A stretch of DNA of 64,000 nt, from contig NW_004624795.1 in NCBI RefSeq assembly GCF_000247695.1, positions 12,910,582 to 12,974,581 of the forward strand, written 5' to 3'. The notes below the pieces were generated by a model. It was not told the origin of the DNA. It saw only the letters and a list, made by a program, of their open reading frames with translations, and searched no databases. This document shows, one piece after another, positions 22,521-36,959 of the stretch (positions are counted from its first letter, which is position 1; each line of letters starts with the position of its first letter). The stretch comes from Heterocephalus glaber (taxonomy: Eukaryota; Chordata; Mammalia; Rodentia; Bathyergidae). The position numbers and the translations under genes were made by a program.

Positions 22521-23254
22521 CGACCTGGAGGGAAGAAATCGGAGCATTTGTGTGTGTTGGCGAATGGGCAAGGCTCTCCATGTCATTCGGAGGCTCAGCT
22601 TTTTTGGGGGGGGGGGGTCCCAGAACAGGAGAAAGGATGGGAACTGCTCTGGAGTGTCTTTCGCTTTTCAGAGGGCTCGTGACCGAGGCGGCTGGCTTCG
22701 GGCCTTCTGGCCATCCTTGTATACAGAGGCTCTGGTCCCTTTTTCCCCAGGAGGGAGGGACTAAGTTGGGCATGTCCCTATATCCTTTTTTCACTCGCAC
22801 CTTGGACAGGGTGGTTGAGGCTGGGCCCTACCCCTCTCGAGTGCCCGAGGGGCCAGAGGTGAAGAATCGTGGCATTGTAGTCACAAGATCAATGTTACGT
22901 AACTGCAGACACTCTCCTGGAGAGTAAGGTGGCTTTTTATTGTGACAGAGTTGTTCCATTGGACTTTGGGGATGAGGCAGTGGAGCAGGTGAGCTGCTGG
23001 CAAAACGGTGCCAGTTTCATACTTTGACTTCGTTGTCTGTACCAGCCTACACCCCCACCTATGGATTTGTAAACAGTGCCCCCTCCTGAGTGGTAATCTG
23101 GAATAGGCTACCAGGTGACACTGTATTTCTTAGTTTATAAAAAACCTTATAATAACATTTTCTCTTGTGCTGCTGTAATATCTTGTATCAGAGACCATTG
23201 AGGTTGCCTCATTTATATCATTTCAGCCCTCTTTTTTTTTTCTTTTTTTCCCCA

Positions 23255-23305
23255 AAGGTAGACATTTCTTTGCCCAAGGTCACACAGCTAGTCAGGCCTT
23301 GGACA
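23255..23305 (+). mobile_element. MIR fragment in intron 1
   Basis: TTGCCCAAGGTCACACAGCT is the MIR core signature; only about 50 bases remain. Confidence 0.65.
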
Positions 23306-24447
23306 GGGTTCACTTGACCTTTTCTCAGCACCAGACAGTGTTCAGAGACTTCCTCAGGTTCAGGCTTTTCCCCTCTGGGGTATGGGATAGAGGATACTGA
23401 TCCACTGACCCTTTGCTCTGACAGTGACTGCTGAAGTGGAACCAGCCCTGCTTAGTTTGACAGTGCCAGGCAAGGGCTCAAAGGCTGCCGAGCATGGATA
23501 CATTCTGTACATCTGGGGCAGGCTGAAATAATGGTCTTGAGTTCTGCTTTAACTTTCAGCCCATCCAGCCTGAGTGTAGACTTAGAGATCAGAGTGGCTT
23601 GGAATGATACCAGAGATCTATCTTGGAGCAGACAGCATCTACACAAGAGATCTCTCCTTGTATAGCAGGCCCAGACTGATAGCATCTTTTGTCCATTGGG
23701 CTGGGCATACTCACAGTGGTGGTTTGGGGAGGTGGGGTGAGGGGAATTGTTACTGCTCTGTTGTGTGAAATGTGGTTGAGAACGGAGGGCAGGGTTTCGT
23801 AGCTCATCCCCTCTACTGCTGCAAAGTGTCTCACATACTGTAGACTGCCAGGCAGGGCTTCTTCTTATCGTCGCAGGAATGGCCTGTGTAGGTGCTGTGA
23901 TTCTACAGGATGAATGCCATGGCCCAGGTGACAGGAATATAAAACAGGGCTGTTAAATAATAACAGACCTTCACCTTTCTCAGGTGCTTTTTTTTTTTTT
24001 TTTTGAACCCTATTTATTCAGGCTTCTCTCAAGCCTATGTTATTTAGGGAAAAGAAGGCCTCAGATTCCTGTAAGGAAAACAAGCTATTCCCTAACATAA
24101 TCCTTTGACTTTACCTTATAGCTTGGTACTTTTGGAATGAGTATTTTTACATGAGCCAGAAATCCAGGGAAATGATAACTCATTGTTGGAGCTGGGTCCA
24201 AAATCTAGAGCTTTCAAAAAATATATTGAGTTTAAAGATTGAACATTGTATTGAGGAGAGTGGGGAAGTAGAGGGAAGGATGAGATGGTGTGGCATGGCA
24301 TGTGGGAATGGTTGGCTGAGTCTGAGGCTGCCCTCCAGCTCTTCTCTTAGGGGCATGGCAGCCCTGGGTTCTGAAGACTGTTACCTCTTCCCTATTGGAC
24401 ATTGTTGGCCCAGAAGGTACTCTGTCCCTTTTTTGTTTGTGTAAAAC

Positions 24448-24600
24448 AGAGACTGCCAACTTTTTTCCTGTTGAGGGCCAGATAGTAAATATTCTAGGTT
24501 TTAGGAACCATACAGTCTCATAAGTACTCAACTCTTGTCACTGTAGCTTGTTCCTGCAGAATTTTATTTTATGAAAACATGGCAGCTGAATCTAGCACAT
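24448..24600 (+). mobile_element. hAT/Charlie-type MER element in intron 1
   Basis: GAGGGCCAGATAGTAAATAT, CTAGGTTTTAGGAACCATAC and GTACTCAACTCTTGTCACTG match a known non-autonomous MER family. Exact family not assigned. Confidence 0.6.
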
Positions 24601-24619
24601 GGACAGCTCCTTGTATAGA

Positions 24620-24970
24620 TGCTTTGTGTTTGCAGGTGCTGCCATATAAATTAGTTAATTCTTTTAACAACCTCTAATACAGAGCTGACCTCACTGCTGA
24701 AATGGAGGTAGGTAATTGATACAGAGACCAAATGACTTATCCATGACCACAAGTGTTTACAAGACCAGAAATTAGGGGTACTGATTTCTAGCTAATCCAT
24801 CTTTCTACCATGATACTAGTGATGTAGTGTAGTAATAGTCATTAAATCAAGGGCTTATGCTGTTAAGGAGTTATGCCACCTGATTTATCTTCAGGATGAT
24901 CCTACGGTCCCCAATATACAGATGAGGACTTAACACAAAAGTTAAGTAACCTGCCCAAAGAGTAAGGTAG
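24620..24970 (+). mobile_element. MIR SINE fragments in intron 1
   Basis: Two MIR-like pieces: 24620-24805 (GACCAAATGACTTATCCATG) and 24890-24970 (ATACAGATGAGGACTTAACA, AAGTAACCTGCCCAAAGAG). Confidence 0.55.
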
Positions 24971-25302
24971 GTGATGTATTGTAATATCATTTTTACTATC
25001 AGTGGTGTTCAGAATGTTGGAGATAGATAGGTTTTAGAGTTGGAATAGTCTCATTTTACATGTGATAAAAATGATGGCTTATGCTTTTTTTTCTACTTTC
25101 CCTATATTTTCAAGGAGTGAGAGTCATGTTTCTGCTAAAAGCTTAGGAGCTTCCTCTCCTGATGGTTTCATGTCTGTGTGTTCTATACTTCCACCTTCAG
25201 TACTCCCCTTTCCCACTGAGGCCTCCCATCCAGCAGCTTGTGTTCTTTGGCCAGAGTGTGGAGTTGTCAGCCTCACTTCTCTGCTCCTTCTGCAGTGTCA
25301 CG

Positions 25303-28057
<2,755 letters not shown>

Positions 28058-29304
28058 GTGGCTGTGGTGAAGGTGTCAGTGGCGGCGGCAGCGATGGCGA
28101 GCAGGTGGCGTTGCCAGGACTGTTTTGCATTGGGGCCAGCACCAGGCTGTCCTCTCCAATGGCTGTGCTACTGCATGGACTGTATACTCGATTTCATGTG
28201 TGCGTCGCAGTAAACAAAACCAAACTTCTTTCTGTTTAGTTGCCTGGGGAAGAAGGCTGCTTTACGTTTATTTTTCAAGACTTAAAAAAATTTTTCTTTG
28301 GTTGTATTGCACTAGGAAATTTCTCTCACCCTTCCTTTTTCTCTTTCTCTTCTCTCCCCATACAAAATAGCCCTCAACAAAGCTCAAAAGACTAGGAGGG
28401 CTGAGGAAAAGAAATAGGTCTCTGGAGGTGGAACTAAAACTGTGCAGCTGCCACTTCCCGGTGTTGGATGCTGCTTTGGGAGGGCCAGGGAGGCTTTGAG
28501 GGTGAGGGGACAGTGTTAGGATAAGCAAGGAGAGAAGGACAGAAAGGAGAGTGGGGGGATCGATCTAGTACCAGGGAGAATATTCCACTGAACTGTGATT
28601 TTATGGCTCGGGCCGAGGGTGGGTAGGGGTGGGTTCTTAAGGGGCCCTGCGATGTGTCTGGTGTGTGGGAGTAGGGAGCAGACTTGTCTTGCTGTGTTTG
28701 TCAGGATTTCTAAGTAAGGGCTGTGTCTTTGTGGATTACCTTTTATTCTTTCTGCAAGAGATTGTGCTAGGAGGATATTGGGGATAGAATTAGCTTGACA
28801 CTTCTTTTTCTTTACATCCTTCTCTCCTGTCTGCTCCCTGCTTAGCCCTCGGTTTTCTCATTCCTCTGAAGTTCTCTTAGAACAGCCCCTGTTGTTAGTT
28901 GGCTGGGAAGGGAATTTCTGGTGACTGTAGTTCCTTAGTTAGGTCTTAGCAATCAAACCAAATCAATGTCTCCCTTGATTCTTTGTGTTGTATGTGTGTG
29001 TGCGTGTGTGTGTGTGGGTTTGGGGGGGGCAAGCAGGCGGAATCTCTAGGGTGTGTGGTAGTAGGAAGCACAGTTCTAAGTGGGCCTTTATGTTAAACAC
29101 CTCTGGTAGTGTCTGTTGTGGGGGGAAGACAAGTGTCACTTCCTCAGTCATTTAGCTCAGACACTATTTGCCCTCTGGCTGTTTGCTCCCTGAGAAGGCT
29201 TTAGGAGGACAAACCATGCTGCTGTCTGTCCTGAAGCTGGGCCCCAGTAGAGGGGAAGTGATTTTGAATGGTTGCAGCCTCCTGTGGGAGGTAGGGATGG
29301 AAAT

Positions 29305-29310
29305 AATAAA
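29305..29310 (+). terminator. DYNLL2: Possible proximal poly(A) signal (AATAAA)
   Basis: AATAAA about 1.25 kb after the stop codon. The sequence after it is GT-rich in places, so a shorter transcript is possible; there is no direct evidence of use. Confidence 0.35.
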
Positions 29311-29745
29311 GGGCCAAGAGGGGCTTCGGTAGAACTTTGGAGGTCAGTTTGTAGTGAAGTCCCAGATATCAGGAGATGGAGTAAGGCTGTGAGCAAGAGG
29401 AGATTCCATGGAGGAGGCAGGGGAAGTCTTGTCTGTTGACAGGGGGAATGGGGTGGGGGGTGGTCGTTGCTGACTGAGCTGCTGATTCTCGTGACACATT
29501 TAAAACTCTCATGTGTAGGGTTGACACTGTGGGGGTAGGGGATCCAGCTCTTTTTTTTTTTTTTTCCCCAGTCCATTCTTGGGGCTGGTGGGGAGAAAGG
29601 AGTGTTCCCACCCCAAGCCCTTAGTGTGTGCTGAGCCTTCTTTTCAGTGCTGATAGGGGAGGGTAGAAACTGGGGTGATGACTGAGCTCCCTGTATCAAA
29701 CCCTTCAGCGGGTACAAGACTGTTTGATTTTAGGTTTTATTTTTT

Positions 29746-29751
29746 AATAAA
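29746..29751 (+). terminator. DYNLL2: Alternative poly(A) signal (AATAAA)
   Basis: Canonical AATAAA about 150 bases before the distal signal, in T-rich sequence. Use would shorten the 3' UTR only slightly. Confidence 0.5.
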
Positions 29752-29897
29752 TGTCCAAATCTATGTTTGCCCCTGCCCTCCCAGACTTTGTGTGGCCAGT
29801 TGAAAGTATCTGGTTTGTGTTTGTCTCCCTCATTTCTGGAGCAGGGGCTGAGACCCTGCCACACCCCCTATGCTCTGCATCCATGCCTCTTTTGGAC

Positions 29898-29903
29898 ATT
29901 AAA
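29898..29903 (+). terminator. DYNLL2: Likely distal poly(A) signal (ATTAAA) of DYNLL2
   Basis: ATTAAA is followed about 15 bases later by a CA-containing cleavage candidate and then by GT/T-rich sequence, the usual order for a mammalian 3' end. Confidence 0.65.
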
Positions 29904-29929
29904 GGTTGATTGATGCACCTCAGCTGTTT

Positions 29930-30510
29930 GGATTTCTTTGGGGCTAAAGAGTGGTCCTAGTGACAGTGGTGTCACACGGTGGGAGTGGTGGTATCTAGGA
30001 TGGAGTGGGATGGGAATTGACAATTCTAGGCCAGTGATACCAGTTGGCTCAAAGCAGGATTTATTTGTAGGGCCCAGGCAGAATGAACAGCAGCACTCAC
30101 CCGCAGGGGTTCCTGGGTCCTCACTGTCTTGGTGGGGATGGCTGGGTGAGCCACCTTAGGCACCTTTGGAGTAGTAGATGCTGCTGTCCTAGACCTACCT
30201 GAGCTTGGCTTCTTAGAACCTTTGACTAAAGTTCGTAGCCCTCCTCCCTCTTCTAGGAGACTTCCCTGATCCTGGAGACTCTGTTAATCAAGTTCTGCTC
30301 TATTCAGAAATGGAATAGTTGGAGCTGCTGAATGGATTGAAAGTGATTGTCTTTTTAAGGTTATCCTGCTTGTTCTACTTGGGTGTTCCTACCTCCACAC
30401 ACAACCGGAGAAGTCAACAGGACCAAGACTCCGGAGCACCTGCTTCTGGGAGTGTAAGCCCTCACTGGGCTCGTGGTCATGGTCCTGATGGAGGTGCTGA
30501 GGAACCTGAT
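29930..30510. other. Flank just beyond DYNLL2, nothing recognised
   Basis: Single-copy-looking sequence; no gene or repeat that I can support. Confidence 0.4.
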
Positions 30511-30514
30511 GTAC

Positions 30515-30790
30515 TTCATCATTCATTCATTCAACAGCACTTGAGTTCTTGTGTGCTTGGGCCTAGATGCTGTTCACACACAGTGACACAGGAAAGTCCC
30601 ATTCTTCTGTGGAATATGCATTCTAATAGGTGGAGCAGACACAGTGTTGATAAGCTTTTCCCAAAAGTGATAAAAGGGTTATCAAGGAAGTAAACTGGGT
30701 GAGGAGCTATTGAATATTGGAGGTAGGGAGACAGGATTCCTTCAGCTGGGAGTTGGCCATGACTGGGGAGACAGCTCCAGCACTGTCTCT
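30515..30790 (+). mobile_element. Ancient interspersed repeat, LINE-like (unassigned)
   Basis: CATTCATTCATTCAACAGCA, GTGCTTGGGCCTAGATGCTG, then GGAATATGCATTCTAATAGG: same class as 10.7 and 17.0 kb. Confidence 0.5.
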
Positions 30791-31519
30791 AGGGCAGTGA
30801 AGTCTTAAGGGATTAAGACAAGGGACTGTAGAGCTGTTGTCTGCTGCTGCCTTTGCCTGTAGGTGAGTACTTTGACAGAGCCAGAGCCTTAGGGGGAGGT
30901 GAGGACACAGTTCACAGTTCACCTGGGATGATGGAACCCTAGGGCCAAAACTCATGCACTTCTGACCTAACAGAAGAGACAGTCCAGGTGCTGTGTGTGG
31001 ACAGGTGGCACACAGTGGTCCTCTGGGAAGCTAATTCTGCAGGGGTTTCTCCTCGTGGGGTCCCATGGGGAAAGGACATGAGGAGGCATGGAAGGGGCCG
31101 GAGAAGACAGATGAGGATTGTGGAATTCTCACAGGAGAAAGCAGCCACCCAACTGTGGCATGGCAGGGAGTGGGAGTATCACTATCCCAACTTCTTTCTC
31201 TACCCTGCTCTCCAGTCTGGGGTCCCCAGTTGGCTAACCCAGGGGTGCAGTCTGTAGGGGTCAGCCCCCCACTCCACCTCCCCAACAAGGAAGAGAAGGC
31301 TGCATAACCAGCAGGAGAGAGAATTGTCTGTTGTCATGGTGCTATTGGTCTCGGTCCCCTGAACCCTAGTGGCCTTAGCCCAGATCTAAGGTGTGACTGT
31401 TCTCTAATGTATTTCCTCACTTCCTTCATGTCTGCTCAACTCTTTCCCAGAGGCGCTCTCCTGACATCTCTCCCCATCACTATTAACTTTCCCTACTTTA
31501 ATTCCCCAGACACATGCCA

Positions 31520-31675
31520 ACAATGCCTGCCTACGTATTTGTTTACTTGTCCTCCCACAAGTAAAATATAAGCTCCGTGAGCTCATTTTCTCTTTTCTCA
31601 ATTGCTTTATTTTCAAGCACACAGGGCAGTGCCTATTTTGTAGGAAGTGCTTGATAACTAACAACTGGTCAAATG
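31520..31675 (+). mobile_element. L2 LINE 3' end
   Basis: AAGTAAAATATAAGCTCCGT, CACACAGGGCAGTGCC and GGAAGTGCTTGATAACTAAC are a clear L2 3' tail. Confidence 0.7.
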
Positions 31676-31679
31676 AAAA

Positions 31680-32515
31680 AAGAAAGCCTGAGCAGCCTCT
31701 TTGCCCCAGGGGTCGGGGGCGCCTGGCCTTTCCTGAAGAGACTAATGCCCCATCTTGGTGACTCTGCTGCCCAAGCCCTGTGTGTTTCCTGCTGCTTGGA
31801 AAACAGAGGGTCGCTACCCAAGTGTGTTCAAGCCTCAGCTGTGGAAGAATGATGCATTTCAGTATTAAGGGATTACAGCTCATTTATGTCTCTAACCCCT
31901 CAAGAACACCTCTCAGGGCCCAGTCCCACAGTCATTAGCCACATTTTGGGATAAAGCAAACCAGGAAGGGTTAGTGACTTGCCAAAGCCCACATAGGTAG
32001 CATTGCCAGAACTCAGCACTGTGACCCAGAAGGGTTTAACTGGGTTGGACGGCAGGGGCCTCCCTGACACTCTGTAAGAAGCACACCCAGCTCTTGAGTT
32101 GAGTAGTGAATCTCTAGTTCCACTCCCATTCCTTTCCCTGGGGCTCTGGCAAGAGTAGGGAGGGGAATCTACCCTCATTCCTCCCTGAGTTGCTCTTTCT
32201 TCTGTTAGGACTTATGAGAGGGATAATGAGTCTTCTGGTCTTAGGAGAACAGACTCCCTGAGTTGTGATTTCTTAGGCCTCCCATCAACTAAGGGCACAG
32301 CCTCCTTAGCACCTGTTGAAGAGCTCGAGTGTACTTGTGTGACTATCTTTGTATGTATGTGGGCTTGGTGTCCACACTGATGTCCACAGACTGCCATGTG
32401 CCAATGTAGGGAGGGTCATAAGATCAAAGAACCCGAAATGCTCCCTCATTTTGTCCAAAGGTTGTAGCATTTGTGATGGGGCTGCTGGCCACTGCTCCCT
32501 TAGATGTGAGTGGAA
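31680..32515. other. Flank, nothing recognised
   Basis: 31950-32030 has a faint MIR-like look (TTAGTGACTTGCCAAAGCCC); otherwise no feature. Confidence 0.4.
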
Positions 32516-32519
32516 TGTA

Positions 32520-32710
32520 GGACCTAGAATCAAGGCCTGGGATTGAGTCCCAGCTCCAACACTTACCCACAGTATGAACCTGGACAAGTTGCTTTACCTC
32601 TGAGCCTCAATTCTATCATCTATAAAATGGAGGTAATACCTGCCTTTCCTAAAGGGGGATTATGAGGATAAAATGACATCATAAATATGAAAATATTTGA
32701 AATTGGAAAG
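32520..32710 (+). mobile_element. MIR SINE
   Basis: TTGAGTCCCAGCTCCAACAC, AACCTGGACAAGTTGCTTTA and TCATCTATAAAATGGAGGTA: textbook MIR order and good preservation. Confidence 0.85.
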
Positions 32711-32789
32711 GGATAATGATTCGAGTGAAGATGAAGATATTGATTATCAGGATGTCTAATAAAGCCTGGGGAAAGAATAAAGGATTCTG

Positions 32790-32880
32790 GGCCGGGGATT
32801 TAGCTCAGTGATTCCACTGCCTGCTCTGTAAGCACAAGGACCCGAGTCCGATCCCCGGTACCAAAATATAATAATAATAA
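32790..32880 (+). mobile_element. ID SINE
   Basis: GGGCCGGGGATTTAGCTCAG start, GAGTCCGATCCCCGGTACC B box region, AAT-rich tail. Target duplication AAAGGATTCT/AAAAGATTCT. Confidence 0.92.
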
Positions 32881-33589
32881 AAGATTCTAAGAAGACAAGT
32901 TCCTCTTGCAGGCCCTTCCACCAGTCTTTGCCCGCCCTGCCCAATTGCGTAGGGAAGGAAATTAACTTACTTAAGGTCAAATGGATGTTTGGGAAATTGG
33001 AATGTACACCTTGGTCTGATTTGTGTATCAGAATCCTACTCAGGAAACAACCAGTAGGATATCTATCTTGTCTGTCATCCAGCTATATCTTTCTATCACA
33101 AGGAACTGGTTTATGTAGTTGGGGCTGGCTAGGCAAGTTCAAAGTCAGGAGGACAGGCTGTGAGGAGGAAAAGCTGGAAACTCAGACAGGAGCTGACATT
33201 GCAGTCCATGGTGGAATTTCTTCAGGGAAACTGCAGGCCTTTCGACTGACAGATCAGGCCTACCTGTGTTATCCCATGTTACCCTTTGTGTAAAGTTAAT
33301 GGACTGCAAACGTAAACCACACCTACAGAGTAGTGTCACAGCAACACCTAGAGCCCTGTTTTAAAGTAGATTCTTGGTCCCATCCAACCTGACGTAAAAC
33401 TGACCATCACAGTCAATGTCTCGTCAACTTGGCACCCACACACATTTTCTTAAGCCACATCAAATCTGCAAATAAAGCTGATAATACACTCACATTTACA
33501 CCTATCGTGATAGTTATCCTGTGTGCAACTGAAATTGTCTAACTTCCCAGAAGAGAATTCAAAGTTCTTGGGTAATGTTCACTCTTCTG

Positions 33590-33592
<3 letters not shown>

Positions 33593-33631
<39 letters not shown>
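33593..33631 (+). repeat. (GT)n microsatellite
   Basis: About 38 uninterrupted bases of GT. Confidence 0.97.
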
Positions 33632-33632
<1 letters not shown>

Positions 33633-34244
33633 TGTAAAGTTAGCTATTATTGACATACTTTATATTTGATGACAGGTAATAAGAAAAAAAATTATATATA
33701 TACAGTATATGCACATGCAAATACATTCATAACAAAATAAGGATAAATGCCCATAGCCCTCATTTCTACACTGGCCCTATGATCGTAGCTGGCATTTATA
33801 CCTCCCTTCTTCCATGACTCATTCTGTATTTACTCTTCCCTCTGCATGCACCTCAGAACTGGTTGTGGCTCTTTGCCTGGTGGGAAGCCCCCAGACCTCC
33901 ATTCTTGAAAGGCCTGGGACATTAGGAGTCTTTCCTGAATTGGATTGTTACAGTTTTCATTTCCTTGGAACTAAAAGACACCCTAAGGGACCTGCCATAT
34001 TCTGGGTGCAATTTCCTTCCTCCATTGTGCAGGGCCTTCAAGGCTGAAGCTTCTCCATCTGCCACTGCCACTTCAGGTACCATTAGGTCTGTTGGATCAT
34101 GTAGCCCCAGTGGCAGAGTATCCTGCACAGTGGGCTTCTTTTCAGGGACCCTCCCCAAACCAGCAGCTCTTTGGGTTACTCAGTAAATGTAGCACACACA
34201 GTGGTGCACACATGAATGGTGAATATGTTGTCTTCAAAGTCCAA

Positions 34245-34522
34245 AGAGGAGCTAAGCGTGGTTTGTGTGCCTGTAATCCTAGCACTGTGGGAAGCTGAGA
34301 CAGGAGCACTATAAGTTCGAGTTTAGCCTGGGAAATTGAGACCCTGTCTCAAAAAACAAACAGGGCCAAGGATGTAGGTTAGTTGCACAGTGCCTGCCTG
34401 ACAAGCACGAGGTCCTGAGTTCAATCCCCAGTACCAAAAAAACCCCAAAATAAAACAAAACAAAAAACCTGGAGATGTATCTCAATGCAAAGGCCCTGAG
34501 TGTAATCCCCAATATTGGAAAA
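34245..34522 (+). mobile_element. B1-ID dimer interrupted by an ID
   Basis: B1 at 34245-34362, a separate ID at 34364-34440 with its own B box, then the ID half of the dimer (GGAGATGTATCTCAATGCAA) at 34470-34522. The order implies that the ID entered the A-rich linker of the dimer. Confidence 0.75.
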
Positions 34523-34524
34523 AG

Positions 34525-35355
34525 AATCCAAAGAGGCCCAGGAGATATTATGTATCTTTTAAAGTTATATGAGGGTCTAGATGCTACAGCAGAAGGGAAA
34601 TTTTGACATGCCCCACACTGCCAGATCCTTAGAAATTTCACTGAAGTTTCCATTTGAATTTTCACCAGTTTTATTTCCTGCCCTCTGAGGTGCAAATGTC
34701 TTCCCAAAATGTCTATGGTACTTCAGGGTCACTAGGTCTGGTCAGCATAATGTCCTCAATGTCCTCAACCAGTGTAATGTCCTTTTGAAGGGAAAGGCAG
34801 CTGAGGTCCCTAAGGACTAAGGTGACATATCCTGATGTACCCATGAGGTGGGGCAGTGAGGAGGCATTGCTGGTCTCCACAGCCGGAAGCAAGTGGGCTT
34901 ACAAGCTGCTGAGAAAAAAGCAATTGCCAGATCAAAAGCTGTATTCAGATACCAAGGAATGTGTTAGTAAGGTCTTCTTTCAGGGCAGACCTAGAAGATT
35001 TCAGGTTGTTCACGCAGAGTCTAGACTGGGAATTTAAAGCCCTGAGCTCAACCTTTACCTTCTCCACTGTGGTCACGCTTGTGGTTCCCTGCCACTGGTC
35101 AGCAGCACCTGAGATGACAGAGTACAGAGAAAAGATCAAAATTCAAAACTGGAAGTATGATTACTGAACGTGTGTTGCTTTTGCACCATGTAAAGTTGAA
35201 AAATAGAAAAATCCCAAGTTGAACCACTATCAGTTGGACACCATCTGTGTAGTTCCCTGTCATATTGAGTAGCGCTGACCCATGCAACCAAAAAAATACA
35301 GCAGAATTGATGGTGTGTGACTTCCAAGGTTAGGTCACAAGAGACATTTTGGTTT
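34525..35355. other. Flank, nothing recognised
   Basis: No gene or repeat family that I can support; short open frames lack domain features. Confidence 0.4.
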
Positions 35356-35359
35356 CTAG

Positions 35360-35484
35360 TGAGCCCAGCATGGGCAACTGAGTGACTTAGGGAAACGCTG
35401 TCTCAGAATTTAAAAAATATATATATCTGGGGGTGGAGATGTAGCTCAGAGCAGAAGCCCTGGATTCAATCCCCAGTACTGCCC
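35360..35484 (+). mobile_element. B1-ID dimer, 3' part
   Basis: CCAGCATGGGCAACTGAGTG, CGCTGTCTCAG, TATATA linker, then GGAGATGTAGCTCAGAGC and TTCAATCCCCAGTACTG. Confidence 0.75.
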
Positions 35485-35787
35485 CCCCGCAAGCTGCACA
35501 AACCTTGTGAGAGAATGAATGTTTGCTGTTTAAAGCCACTAGATTTTGGGGGTAATTTGTTATGTAGCAGGTTTGTAAAGACTCGTGTGAATAGGGAATA
35601 CATATAAAATGTTAGCACACAGTAGAATACTGTAGTTAATGGCAGTGGGGTGACTGGGAGTAGAGACTGTCTCTGCAGGGGACCAAGTGTGAGGAGAAGG
35701 GGACCCAGGGACAGAGCCCCAGCACAGAGCCCTCTCAGGTCCCTCTCTGCCTGTCCAGGAGGAATGGGACACAGACACACAGGAACA

Positions 35788-35788
<1 letters not shown>

Positions 35789-35820
<32 letters not shown>
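35789..35820 (+). repeat. (CA)n microsatellite
   Basis: 32 bases of CA. Confidence 0.97.
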
Positions 35821-35822
<2 letters not shown>

Positions 35823-35967
35823 ATCTCCGAACCCACATCTACTTCCCTTTGGGTACTATCACTCCGTCCATGCACAGAGTTACATGAATACTCCTCATAC
35901 AGTGCATAGCCAGTATATAACTAAGAGTTGTTTATATAAATAATACACACCAGTTACCTAAATACTT

Positions 35968-36110
35968 TTTTTTTTTGAGGTAGGGTCTCTCCCTTTGTAG
36001 TTCAGGCTGGCCCTGAACTCACTGTGTAACCTAGGCTGGCCTTGAATTCAGTGATCGTCCTGCCTCAGCTTCCCAAGTGCAGGGATTACAGGCGTGCCAC
36101 CACACCTAAC
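35968..36110 (-). mobile_element. B1 SINE with internal duplication
   Basis: Reverse B1 with both AGGCTGGCCCTGAACTCACT and AGGCTGGCCTTGAATTCAGT copies of the internal duplication. Confidence 0.9.
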
Positions 36111-36129
36111 ACCTAAATACTTCTAAATA

Positions 36130-36235
36130 CTTCTTAATATCTGGATACCTAGAGGGCAAGGCTTTGCCTTGATTACTTTTTGCACATCTATCACGTGCCC
36201 TGCACACAGCAGCTGCTCAATGTGTGTGTGTAAAA
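36130..36235 (+). mobile_element. L2 3' tail fragment
   Basis: AGAGGGCAAGGCTTTGCC, GCACACAGCAGCTGCTCAAT. Confidence 0.5.
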
Positions 36236-36263
36236 AGGATGCATGATTAATAATGTGGGAAAT

Positions 36264-36337
36264 AGCTGGGGATTTAGCTCAGTGGTTTCCCCGCCTGCTG
36301 CCCAAGTGCAAGGACCCGAGTTCGATCCCCGGTACAA
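36264..36337 (+). mobile_element. ID SINE with AAT-repeat tail
   Basis: GCTGGGGATTTAGCTCAGTG start, GAGTTCGATCCCCGGTAC. Target duplication TAATAATGTGGGAAA at 36249-36263 and after the tail. Confidence 0.93.

Positions 36338-36370
<33 letters not shown>
36337..36370 (+). repeat. (AAT)n microsatellite
   Basis: About 11 AAT units grown from the ID tail. Confidence 0.95.
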
Positions 36371-36371
<1 letters not shown>

Positions 36372-36747
36372 TGGGAAACAGTTATTAAACTTAAAAAAAA
36401 TAGCCACTTGTGTTGACTGAGCTCACTTCTAGAAATGCATCCAAAAAGGGGTGGGGAGAGAGCCCCATATCCAAGGATGGTTGTTGCAACATTGCTTGTA
36501 ACGGCCAGGAAAGAAAACTTGGAAACAATTTCACTGTCATCATTAGACCAGTGGCTGAGTAAATGGTATTACATCTGTCCTCTGGAATGTTATGCAGCTC
36601 CTCAAAAAGAATTAGTTCGCAGTCTACATCCATTGACCTGAAAGGCTAAGATTATTTTAGGTAAGATAGCAAGTGGTAGAGACCTGGATTTTGTGGTTTT
36701 AGATTGTCAAACTGTGACCAAAACTTCGTATAAATATGACAAGTGTG

Positions 36748-36955
36748 AGTCAGGCATGGTGGTTGGGTGTAGTGGCACATGCCTGTAATCCCAGCTCTCT
36801 GGGAGGCTGAGGCAGGAGGATCCCAACTTTAAGCCCAGCCTGGGCAACTGAGTGACTTAGGGAGACCCTGTCTTATAAAATAAAAAAGGCTGGGGATGTA
36901 TGTAGCTTAGTGCAAGGGCCCTGGGTTCAAATCCTCAGTACCAAAAAAAAAAGCA
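36748..36955 (+). mobile_element. B1-ID dimer, full length
   Basis: TAGTGGCACATGCCTGTAAT, CTGGGCAACTGAGTGACTTA, linker, then GCTGGGGATGTATGTAGC and a final A tail. Best-preserved dimer in the window. Confidence 0.88.
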
Positions 36956-36959
36956 AGTA

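Larger units (their letters stand above)
22051..25295 (+). other. DYNLL2: DYNLL2 intron 1
   Basis: GT...AG intron of 3,245 bases that splits the 5' UTR from the coding exons. The acceptor is preceded by a pyrimidine tract (CTCTGCTCCTTCTGCAG). It holds a G run at 22606-22617, MIR fragments and an hAT-type element, but no gene. The first part continues the CpG island. Confidence 0.85.
28058..29920 (+). other. DYNLL2: DYNLL2 3' UTR
   Basis: About 1.86 kb from the TAG at 28055-28057 to the last likely poly(A) site. It contains a GT-rich run (28989-29016), a T run near 29551-29567 and at least two possible poly(A) signals before the final one. No SINE is inserted in it, unlike almost every other 2 kb here, which suggests selection against insertion. 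The exact end is inferred. Confidence 0.75.

Noticed and set aside
21372..22927. Long overlapping open frames (up to 280 codons) on both strands around the CpG island
   Set aside because: GC-rich sequence lacks stop codons by composition; frames overlap in several phases, are Ala/Gly/Arg/Pro-rich and show no domain. The region is promoter, exon 1 and intron 1 of DYNLL2.
25162..25302. In-frame extension of the DYNLL2 exon 2 frame upstream to an ATG at 25162
   Set aside because: It runs back across the splice acceptor (AG at 25294-25295) into the intron; the known start with the MSDRK N-terminus is at 25303.
29157..29717. 186-codon minus-strand open frame
   Set aside because: It lies antisense within the DYNLL2 3' UTR, is Pro/Ser/Lys-rich and has no recognisable domain.
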